Below, piece after piece: positions 48,308-60,191 of a stretch of DNA of 64,000 nt. The first letter of the stretch is position 1. Every line of letters starts with the position of its first letter. The stretch covers positions 21,150,501 through 21,214,500 of the forward strand of contig OZ059899.1 of NCBI GenBank assembly GCA_964057225.1, given 5' to 3'. Both the position numbers and the translations under genes were made by a program. The DNA comes from Auanema rhodensis. Lineage: Eukaryota > Nematoda > Chromadorea > Rhabditida > Rhabditidae. Under the pieces are notes generated by a model that saw nothing but the letters and a program-made list of their open reading frames with translations, searched no databases and had not been told where the DNA came from.

Positions 48308-51300
48308 AGTATAGTGCATTCGATGCGGATTTTTAAGCTGCGTCGATCTGTGTTATCAGATTTGCGCTAGCTTAAAAATGCACCGAGATATCAACTGATA
48401 TAAGTTCACACTTATATCCTCGATTTTCACCCTGAAGAACTAATTTTTTCGTTGAATAACATTGTCCATCGTCTTTGCCTTGAAAAAAGAAATCTAAAAA
48501 CATCTACTTTTTGCTAAATTATTTTGAAATTTTTCGAAAAATTTCAAAATCAAAATGTTTTTGGAAGCAATGTTGAGTGTACATGGAAACTCAACATACA
48601 CTAATGCATCATTTTTCAAACGATCATAACTAATTTTTTTATTAAGCGTTTTTCAATGTAGTATAGTGCATTCGATGCGGATTTTTAAGCTGCGTCGATC
48701 TGTGTTATCAGATTTGCGCTAGCTTAAAAATGCACCGAGATATCAACTGATATAAGTTCACACTTATATCCTCGATTTTCACCCTGAAGAACTAATTTTT
48801 TCGTTGAATAACATTGTCCATCGTCTTTGCCTTGAAAAAAGAAATCTAAAAACATCTACTTTTTGCTAAATTATTTTGAAGTTTTTCGAAAAATTTCAAA
48901 ATCAAAATGTTTTTGGAAGCAATGTTGAGTGTACATGGAAACTCAACATACACTAATGCATCATTTTTCAAACGATCATAACTAATTTTTGTATTAAGCG
49001 TTTCTCAAAGTAGTATAGTGCATTCGATGCGGATTTTCAAGCTGCGTCGATCTGTGTTATCAGATTTACGCTAGCTTAAAAATGCACCGAGATATCAACT
49101 AATATAAGTTCACACTTATATTCTCGATTTTCACCCTGAAGAATTAATTTTTTCGTTGAATAACATTGTCCATCGTCTTTGCCTTGAAAAAAGGAATCTA
49201 AAAACATCTACTTTTTGCTAAATTATTTTGAAATTTTTTGAAAAAATTTTTGTCAAAATGTTTTTGGAAGCAATGTTGAGTGTACATGGAAACTCAACAT
49301 ACACTAATGCATCATTTTTCAAACGATCATAACTAATTTTTGTATTAAGCGTTTCTCAAAGTAGTATAGTGCATTCGATGCGGATTTTTAAGCTGCGTCG
49401 ATCTGTGTTATCAGATTTGCGCTAGCTTAAAAATGCACCGAGATATCAACTGATATAAGTTCACACTTATATCCTCGATTTTCACCCTGAAGAACTAATT
49501 TTTTCGTTGAATAACATTGTCCATCGTCTTTGCCTTGAAAAAAGCAATCTAAAAACATCTACTTTTTGCTAAATTATTTTGAAATTTTTCGAAAAATTTC
49601 AAAATCAAAATGTTTTTGGAAGCAATGTTGAGTGTACATGGAAACTCAACATACACTAATGCATCATTTTTCAAACGATCATAACTAATTTTTGTATTAA
49701 GCGTTTCTCAAAGTAGTATAGTGCATTCGATGCGGATTTTCAAGCTGCGTCGATCTGTGTTATCAGATTTGCGCTAGCTTAAAAATGCACCGAGATATCA
49801 ACTAATATAAGTTCACACTTATATTCTCGATTTTCACCCTGAAGAATTAATTTTTTCGTTGAATAACATTGTCCATCGTCTTTGCCTTGAAAAAAGGAAT
49901 CTAAAAACATCTACTTTTTGCTAAATTATTTTGAAATTTTTCGAAAAAATTTTTGTCAAAATGTTTTTGGAAGCAATGTTGAGTGTACATGGAAACTCAA
50001 CGTACACTAATGCATCATTTTTCAAACGATCATAACTAATTTTTGTATTAAGCGTTTCTCAATGTAGTATAGTGCATTCGATGCGGATTTTTAAGCTGCG
50101 TCGATCTGTGTTATCAGATTTGCGCTAGCTTAAAAATGCACCGAGATATCAACTGATATAAGTTCACACTTATATCCTCGATTTTCACCCTGAAGAATTA
50201 ATTTTTTCGTTGAATAACATTGTTCATCGTCTTTGCCTTGAAAGAAGGAATCTAAAAACATCCACTTTTTGCTAAATTATTCTGAAATTTTTTGAAAAAA
50301 TTTTTGTCAAAATGTTTTTGGAAGCAATGTTGAGTGTACATGGAAACTCAACGTACACTAATGCATCATTTTTCAAACGATCATAACTAATTTTTGTATT
50401 AAGCGTTTTTCAATGTAGTATAGTGCATTCGATGCGGATTTTTAAGCTGCGTCGATCTGTGTTATCAGATTTGCGCTAGCTTAAAAATGCACCGAGATAT
50501 CAACTGATATAAGTTCACACTTATATCCTCGATTTTCACCCTGAAGAACTAATTTTTTCGTTGAATAACATTGTCCATCGTCTTTGCCTTGAAAAAAGAA
50601 ATCTAAAAACATCTACTTTTTGCTAAATTATTTTGAAATTTTTCGAAAAATTTCAAAATCAAAATGTTTTTGGAAGCAATGTTGAGTGTACATGGAAACT
50701 CAACATACACTAATGCATCATTTTTCAAACGATCATAACTAATTTTTTTATTAAGCGTTTTTCAATGTAGTATAGTGCATTCGATGCGGATTTTTAAGCT
50801 GCGTCGATCTGTGTTATCAGATTTGCGCTAGCTTAAAAATGCACCGAGATATCAACTGATATAAGTTCACACTTATATCCTCGATTTTCACCCTGAAGAA
50901 CTAATTTTTTCGTTGAATAACATTGTCCATCGTCTTTGCCTTGAAAAAAGAAATCTAAAAACATCTACTTTTTGCTAAATTATTTTGAAGTTTTTCGAAA
51001 AATTTCAAAATCAAAATGTTTTTGGAAGCAATGTTGAGTGTACATGGAAACTCAACATACACTAATGCATCATTTTTCAAACGATCATAACTAATTTTTG
51101 TATTAAGCGTTTCTCAAAGTAGTATAGTGCATTCGATGCGGATTTTCAAGCTGCGTCGATCTGTGTTATCAGATTTACGCTAGCTTAAAAATGCACCGAG
51201 ATATCAACTAATATAAGTTCACACTTATATTCTCGATTTTCACCCTGAAGAATTAATTTTTTCGTTGAATAACATTGTCCATCGTCTTTGCCTTGAAAAA

Positions 51301-52525
51301 AGGAATCTAAAAACATCTACTTTTTGCTAAATTATTTTGAAATTTTTTGAAAAAATTTTTGTCAAAATGTTTTTGGAAGCAATGTTGAGTGTACATGGAA
51401 ACTCAACATACACTAATGCATCATTTTTCAAACGATCATAACTAATTTTTGTATTAAGCGTTTCTCAAAGTAGTATAGTGCATTCGATGCGGATTTTTAA
51501 GCTGCGTCGATCTGTGTTATCAGATTTGCGCTAGCTTAAAAATGCACCGAGATATCAACTGATATAAGTTCACACTTATATCCTCGATTTTCACCCTGAA
51601 GAACTAATTTTTTCGTTGAATAACATTGTCCATCGTCTTTGCCTTGAAAAAAGCAATCTAAAAACATCTACTTTTTGCTAAATTATTTTGAAATTTTTCG
51701 AAAAATTTCAAAATCAAAATGTTTTTGGAAGCAATGTTGAGTGTACATGGAAACTCAACATACACTAATGCATCATTTTTCAAACGATCATAACTAATTT
51801 TTGTATTAAGCGTTTCTCAAAGTAGTATAGTGCATTCGATGCGGATTTTCAAGCTGCGTCGATCTGTGTTATCAGATTTGCGCTAGCTTAAAAATGCACC
51901 GAGATATCAACTAATATAAGTTCACACTTATATTCTCGATTTTCACCCTGAAGAATTAATTTTTTCGTTGAATAACATTGTCCATCGTCTTTGCCTTGAA
52001 AAAAGGAATCTAAAAACATCTACTTTTTGCTAAATTATTTTGAAATTTTTCGAAAAAATTTTTGTCAAAATGTTTTTGGAAGCAATGTTGAGTGTACATG
52101 GAAACTCAACGTACACTAATGCATCATTTTTCAAACGATCATAACTAATTTTTGTATTAAGCGTTTCTCAATGTAGTATAGTGCATTCGATGCGGATTTT
52201 TAAGCTGCGTCGATCTGTGTTATCAGATTTGCGCTAGCTTAAAAATGCACCGAGATATCAACTGATATAAGTTCACACTTATATCCTCGATTTTCACCCT
52301 GAAGAATTAATTTTTTCGTTGAATAACATTGTCCATCGTCTTTGCCTTGAAAAAAGGAATCTAAAAACATCTACTTTTTGCTAAATTATTTTGAAATTTT
52401 TCGAAAAAATTTTTGTCAAAATGTTTTTGGAAGCAATGTTGAGTGTACATGGAAACTCAACGTACACTAATGCATCATTTTTCAAACGATCATAACTAAT
52501 TTTTGTATTAAGCGTTTCTCAATAT
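48308..52525. repeat. 2109-bp, 6-monomer higher-order repeat, two copies
   Basis: Copies are 48308-50416 and 50417-52525. Each starts with a P-type monomer ending in the unusual ttttttttattaag run, then a P-like monomer with gaagtttttc, an aatataagt monomer with atttacgc, a P-type monomer with aagcaatct, an aatataagt monomer and a final monomer. The three P-type or P-like monomers account for the three bases over 6 x 351. The copies agree closely until the sixth monomer, which differs. Confidence 0.9.
50066..50416. repeat. Chimeric monomer at the copy boundary
   Basis: The left half is an ordinary monomer. From about 50224 it reads ttcatcg, gaaagaagg, catccacttttt and attattctg, the signature of deleted monomer 10 at 47.4 kb. 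It then continues as the monomer found at 48.2 kb (cgtacact, tttttcaatg). Its partner in the second copy (52175-52525) lacks these marks. It therefore records an exchange or conversion tract joining the two 2109-bp copies. Confidence 0.8.
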
Positions 52526-55500
52526 AGTATAGTGCATTCGATGCGGATTTTTAAGCTGCGTCGATCTGTATTATTAGATTTGCGCTAGCTTAAAAATGCA
52601 CCGAGATATCAACTGATATAAGTTCACACTTATATCCTCGATTTTCACCCTGAAGAATTAATTTTTTCGTTGAATAACATTGTCCATCGTCTTTGCCTTG
52701 AAAAAAGGAATCTAAAAACATCTACTTTTTGCTAAATTATTTTGAAATTTTTCGAAAAATTTCAAAATCAAAATGTTTTTGGAAGCAATGTTGAGTGTAC
52801 ATGGAAACTCAACGTACACTAATGCATCATTTTTCAAACGATCATAACTAATTTTTGTATTAAGCGTTTCTCAAAGTAGTATAGTGCATTCGATGCGGAT
52901 TTTCAAGCTGCGGCGATCTGTGTTATCAGATTTGCGCTAGCTTAAAAATGCACCGAGATATCAACTGATATAAGTTCACACTTATATCCTCGATTTTCAC
53001 CCTGAAGAATTAATTTTTTCGTTGAATAACATTGTCCATCGTCTTTGCCTTGAAAAAAGGAATTTAAAAACATCTACTTTTTGCTAAATTATTTTGAAAT
53101 TTTTCGAAAAATTTCAAAATCAAAATGTTTTTGGAAGCAATGTTGAGTGTTCATGGAAACTCAACGTACACTAATGCATCATTTTTCAAACGATCATAAC
53201 TAATTTTTGTATTAAGCGTTTCTCAAAGTAGTATAGTGCATTCGATGCGGATTTTCAAGCTGCGTCGATCTGTGTTATCAGATTTGCGCTAGCTTAAAAA
53301 TGCACCGAGATATCAACTGATATAAGTTCACACTTATATCCTCGATTTTCACCCTGAAGAACTAATTTTTTCGTTGAATAACATTGTCCATCGTCTTTGC
53401 CTTGAAAAAAGCAATCTAAAAACATCTACTTTTTGCTAAATTATTTTGAAATTTTTCGAAAAATTTCAAAATCAAAATGTTTTTGGAAGCAATGTTGAGT
53501 GTACATGGAAACTCAACATACACTAATGCATCATTTTTCAAACGATCATAACTAAATTTTGTATTAAGCGTTTCTCAAAGTAGTATAGTGCATTCGATGC
53601 GGATTTTCAAGCTGCGTCGATCTGTGTTATCAGATTTGCGCTAGCTTAAAAATGCACCGAGATATCAACTAATATAAGTTCACACTTATATTCTCGATTT
53701 TCACCCTGAAGAATTAATTTTTTCGTTGAATAACATTGTCCATCGTCTTTGCCTTGAAAAAAGGAATCTAAAAACATCTACTTTTTGCTAAATTATTTTG
53801 AAATTTTTCGAAAAAATTTTTGTCAAAATGTTTTTGGAAGCAATGTTGAGTGTACATGGAAACTCAACATACACTAATGCATCATTTTTCAAACGATCAT
53901 AACTAATTTTTGTATTAAGCGTTTCTCAAAGTAGTATAGTGCATTCGATGCGGATTTTTAAGCTGCGTCGATCTGTGTTATCAGATTTACGCTAGCTTAA
54001 AAATGCACCGAGATATCAACTAATATAAGTTCACACTTATATTCTCGATTTTCACCCTGAAGAATTAATTTTTTCGTTGAATAACATTGTCCATCGTCTT
54101 TGCCTTGAAAAAAGGAATCTAAAAACATCTACTTTTTGCTAAATTATTTTGAAATTTTTTGAAAAAATTTTTGTCAAAATGTTTTTGGAAGCAATGTTGA
54201 GTGTACATGGAAACTCAACATACACTAATGCATCATTTTTCAAACGATCATAACTAATTTTTGTATTAAGCGTTTCTCAAAGTAGTATAGTGCATTCGAT
54301 GCGGATTTTTAAGCTGCGTCGATCTGTGTTATCAGATTTGCGCTAGCTTAAAAATGCACCGAGATATCAACTGATATAAGTTCACACTTATATCCTCGAT
54401 TTTCACCCTGAAGAACTAATTTTTTCGTTGAATAACATTGTCCATCGTCTTTGCCTTGAAAAAAGCAATCTAAAAACATCTACTTTTTGCTAAATTATTT
54501 TGAAATTTTTCGAAAAATTTCAAAATCAAAATGTTTTTGGAAGCAATGTTGAGTGTACATGGAAACTCAACATACACTAATGCATCATTTTTCAAACGAT
54601 CATAACTAATTTTTGTATTAAGCGTTTCTCAAAGTAGTATAGTGCATTCGATGCGGATTTTCAAGCTGCGTCGATCTGTGTTATCAGATTTGCGCTAGCT
54701 TGAAAATGCACCGAGATATCAACTAATATAAGTTCACACTTATATTCTCGATTTTCACCCTGAAGAATTAATTTTTTCGTTGAATAACATTGTCCATCGT
54801 CTTTGCCTTGAAAAAAGGAATCTAAAAACATCTACTTTTTGCTAAATTATTTTGAAATTTTTCGAAAAAATTTTTGTCAAAATGTTTTTGGAAGCAATGT
54901 TGAGTGTACATGGAAACTCAACGTACACTAATGCATCATTTTTCAAACGATCATAACTAATTTTTGTATTAAGCGTTTCTCAATGTAGTATAGTGCATTC
55001 GATGCGGATTTTTAAGCTGCGTCGATCTGTGTTATCAGATTTGCGCTAGCTTAAAAATGCACCGAGATATCAACTGATATAAGTTCACACTTATATCCTC
55101 GATTTTCACCCTGAAGAATTAATTTTTTCGTTGAATAACATTGTCCATCGTCTTTGCCTTGAAAAAAGGAATCTAAAAACATCTACTTTTTGCTAAATTA
55201 TTTTGAAATTTTTCGAAAAAATTTTTGTCAAAATGTTTTTGGAAGCAATGTTGAGTGTACATGGAAACTCAACGTACACTAATGCATCATTTTTCAAACG
55301 ATCATAACTAATTTTTGTATTAAGCGTTTCTCAATATAGTATAGTGCATTCGATGCGGATTTTTAAGCTGCGTCGATCTGTATTATTAGATTTGCGCTAG
55401 CTTAAAAATGCACCGAGATATCAACTGATATAAGTTCACACTTATATCCTCGATTTTCACCCTGAAGAATTAATTTTTTCGTTGAATAACATTGTCCATC

Positions 55501-57095
55501 GTCTTTGCCTTGAAAAAAGGAATCTAAAAACATCTACTTTTTGCTAAATTATTTTGAAATTTTTCGAAAAATTTCAAAATCAAAATGTTTTTGGAAGCAA
55601 TGTTGAGTGTACATGGAAACTCAACGTACACTAATGCATCATTTTTCAAACGATCATAACTAATTTTTGTATTAAGCGTTTCTCAAAGTAGTATAGTGCA
55701 TTCGATGCGGATTTTCAAGCTGCGGCGATCTGTGTTATCAGATTTGCGCTAGCTTAAAAATGCACCGAGATATCAACTGATATAAGTTCACACTTATATC
55801 CTCGATTTTCACCCTGAAGAATTAATTTTTTCGTTGAATAACATTGTCCATCGTCTTTGCCTTGAAAAAAGGAATTTAAAAACATCTACTTTTTGCTAAA
55901 TTATTTTGAAATTTTTCGAAAAATTTCAAAATCAAAATGTTTTTGGAAGCAATGTTGAGTGTTCATGGAAACTCAACGTACACTAATGCATCATTTTTCA
56001 AACGATCATAACTAATTTTTGTATTAAGCGTTTCTCAAAGTAGTATAGTGCATTCGATGCGGATTTTCAAGCTGCGTCGATCTGTGTTATCAGATTTGCG
56101 CTAGCTTAAAAATGCACCGAGATATCAACTGATATAAGTTCACACTTATATCCTCGATTTTCACCCTGAAGAACTAATTTTTTCGTTGAATAACATTGTC
56201 CATCGTCTTTGCCTTGAAAAAAGCAATCTAAAAACATCTACTTTTTGCTAAATTATTTTGAAATTTTTCGAAAAATTTCAAAATCAAAATGTTTTTGGAA
56301 GCAATGTTGAGTGTACATGGAAACTCAACATACACTAATGCATCATTTTTCAAACGATCATAACTAAATTTTGTATTAAGCGTTTCTCAAAGTAGTATAG
56401 TGCATTCGATGCGGATTTTCAAGCTGCGTCGATCTGTGTTATCAGATTTGCGCTAGCTTAAAAATGCACCGAGATATCAACTAATATAAGTTCACACTTA
56501 TATTCTCGATTTTCACCCTGAAGAATTAATTTTTTCGTTGAATAACATTGTCCATCGTCTTTGCCTTGAAAAAAGGAATCTAAAAACATCTACTTTTTGC
56601 TAAATTATTTTGAAATTTTTCGAAAAAATTTTTGTCAAAATGTTTTTGGAAGCAATGTTGAGTGTACATGGAAACTCAACGTACACTAATGCATCATTTT
56701 TCAAACGATCATAACTAATTTTTGTATTAAGCGTTTCTCAATGTAGTATAGTGCATTCGATGCGGATTTTTAAGCTGCGTCGATCTGTGTTATCAGATTT
56801 GCGCTAGCTTAAAAATGCACCAAGATATCAACTGATATAAGTTCACACTTATATCCTCGATTTTCACCCTGAAGAATTAATTTTTTCGTTGAATAACATT
56901 GTCCATCGTCTTTGCCTTGAAAAAAGGAATCTAAAAACATCTACTTTTTGCTAAATTATTTTGAAATTTTTCGAAAAAATTTTTGTCAAAATGTTTTTGG
57001 AAGCAATGTTGAGTGTACATGGAAACTCAACGTACACTAATGCATCATTTTTCAAACGATCATAACTAATTTTTGTATTAAGCGTTTCTCAATAT
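52526..57095. repeat. 8-monomer and 5-monomer units differing by a three-monomer insertion
   Basis: The units at 52526 and 55338 share rare changes at 2812-bp spacing: ctgcggcgatc (near 52909 and 55721), gtgttcatgg (53149, 55961) and ataactaaattttg (near 53551, 56363). The first unit has three more monomers. Its 53933-54986 stretch (aatataagt, then P-type aagcaatct, then aatataagt) has the same type order as 49012-50065 in the preceding field. Private changes include agcttgaaaatg near 54699 and caccaagatatc near 56819. Confidence 0.86.
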
Positions 57096-60000
57096 AGTAT
57101 AGTGCATTCGATGCGGATTTTTAAGCTGCGTCGATCTGTATTATTAGATTTGCGCTAGCTTAAAAATGCACCGAGATATCAACTGATATAAGTTCACACT
57201 TATATCCTCGATTTTCACCCTGAAGAATTAATTTTTTCGTTGAATAACATTGTCCATCGTCTTTGCCTTGAAAAAAGGAATCTAAAAACATCTACTTTTT
57301 GCTAAATTATTTTGAAATTTTTCGAAAAATTTCAAAATCAAAATGTTTTTGGAAGCAATGTTGAGTGTACATGGAAACTCAACATACACTAATGCATCAT
57401 TTTTCAAACGATCATAACTAATTTTTGTATTAAGCGTTTCTCAAAGTAGTATAGTGCATTCGATGCGGATTTTCAAGCTGCGTCGATCTGTGTTATCAGA
57501 TTTGCGCTAGCTTAAAAATGCACCGAGATATCAACTAATATAAGTTCACACTTATATTCTCGATTTTCACCCTGAAGAATTAATTTTTTCGTTGAATAAC
57601 ATTGTCCATCGTCTTTGCCTTGAAAAAAGGAATCTAAAAACTTCTACTTTTTGCTAAATTATTTTGAAATTTTTCGAAAAAATTTTTGTCAAAATGTTTT
57701 TGGAAGCAATGTTGAGTGTACATGGAAACTCAACGTACACTAATGCATCATTTTTCAAACGATCATAACTAATTTTTGTATTAAGCGTTTCTCAATGTAG
57801 TATAGTGCATTCGATGCGGATTTTTAAGCTGCGTCGATCTGTGTTATCAGATTTGCGCTAGCTTAAAAATGCACCGAGATATCAACTGATATAAGTTCAC
57901 ACTTATATCCTCGATTTTCACCCTGAAGAATTAATTTTTTCGTTGAATAACATTGTCCATCGTCTTTGCCTTGAAAAAAGGAATCTAAAAACATCTACTT
58001 TTTGCTAAATTATTTTGAAATTTTTCGAAAAAATTTTTGTCAAAATGTTTTTGGAAGCAATGTTGAGTGTACATGGAAACTCAACGTACACTAATGCATC
58101 ATTTTTCAAACGATCATAACTAATTTTTGTATTAAGCGTTTCTCAATATAGTATAGTGCATTCGATGCGGATTTTTAAGCTGCGTCGATCTGTATTATTA
58201 GATTTGCGCTAGCTTAAAAATGCACCGAGATATCAACTGATATAAGTTCACACTTATATCCTCGATTTTCACCCTGAAGAATTAATTTTTTCGTTGAATA
58301 ACATTGTCCATCGTCTTTGCCTTGAAAAAAGGAATCTAAAAACATCTACTTTTTGCTAAATTATTTTGAAATTTTTTGAAAAAATTTTTGTCAAAATGTT
58401 TTTGGAAGCAATGTTGAGTGTACATGGAAACTCAACATACACTAATGCATCATTTTTCAAACGATCATAACTAATTTTTGTATTAAGCGTTTCTCAAAGT
58501 AGTATAGTGCATTCGATGCGGATTTTTAAGCTGCGTCGATCTGTGTTATCAGATTTGCGCTAGCTTAAAAATGCACCGAGATATCAACTGATATAAGTTC
58601 ACACTTATATACTCGATTTTCACCCTGAAGAATTAATTTTTTCGTTGAATAACATTGTCCATCGTCTTTGCCTTGAAAAAAGGAATCTAAAAACATCTAC
58701 TTTTTGCTAAATTATTTTGAAATTTTTTGAAAAAATTTTTGTCAAAATGTTTTTGGAAGCAATGTTGACTGTACATGGAAACTCAACATACACTAATGCA
58801 TCATTTTTCAAACGATCATAACTAATTTTTGTATTAAGCGTTTCTCAAAGTAGTATAGTGCATTCGATGCGGATTTTCAAGCTGCGTCGATCTGTGTTAT
58901 CAGATTTGCGCTAGCTTAAAAATGCACCGAGATATCAACTAATATAAGTTCACACTTATATTCTCGATTTTCACCCTGAAGAATTAATTTTTTCGTTGAA
59001 TAACATTGTCCATCGTCTTTGCCTTGAAAAAAGGAATCTAAAAACATCTACTTTTTGCTAAATTATTTTGAAATTTTTCGAAAAAATTTTTGTCAAAATG
59101 TTTTTGGAAGCAATGTTGAGTGTACATGGAAACTCAACGTACACTAATGCATCATTTTTCAAACGATCATAACTAATTTTTGTATTAAGCGTTTCTCAAT
59201 GTAGTATAGTGCATTCGATGCGGATTTTTAAGCTGCGTCGATCTGTGTTATCAGATTTGCGCTAGCTTAAAAATGCACCGAGATATCAACTGATATAAGT
59301 TCACACTTATATCCTCGATTTTCACCCTGAAGAATTAATTTTTTCGTTGAATAACATTGTCCATCGTCTTTGCCTTGAAAAAAGGAATCTAAAAACATCT
59401 ACTTTTTGCTAAATTATTTTGAAATTTTTCGAAAAAATTTTTGTCAAAATGTTTTTGGAAGCAATGTTGAGTGTACATGGAAACTCAACGTACACTAATG
59501 CATCATTTTTCAAACGATCATAACTAATTTTTGTATTAAGCGTTTCTCAATATAGTATAGTGCATTCGATGCGGATTTTTAAGCTGCGTCGATCTGTATT
59601 ATTAGATTTGCGCTAGCTTAAAAATGCACCGAGATATCAACTGATATAAGTTCACACTTATATCCTCGATTTTCACCCTGAAGAATTAATTTTTTCGTTG
59701 AATAACATTGTCCATCGTCTTTGCCTTGAAAAAAGGAATCTAAAAACATCTACTTTTTGCTAAATTATTTTGAAATTTTTTGAAAAAATTTTTGTCAAAA
59801 TGTTTTTGGAAGCAATGTTGAGTGTACATGGAAACTCAACATACACTAATGCATCATTTTTCAAACGATCATAACTAATTTTTGTATTAAGCGTTTCTCA
59901 AAGTAGTATAGTGCATTCGATGCGGATTTTTAAGCTGCGTCGATCTGTGTTATCAGATTTGCGCTAGCTTAAAAATGCACCGAGATATCAACTGATATAA

Positions 60001-60191
60001 GTTCACACTTATATCCTCGATTTTCACCCTGAAGAATTAATTTTTTCGTTGAATAACATTGTCCATCGTCTTTGCCTTGAAAAAAGGAATCTAAAAACAT
60101 CTACTTTTTGCTAAATTATTTTGAAATTTTTCGAAAAAATTTTTGTCAAAATGTTTTTGGAAGCAATGTTGAGTGTACATGGAAACTCAAC

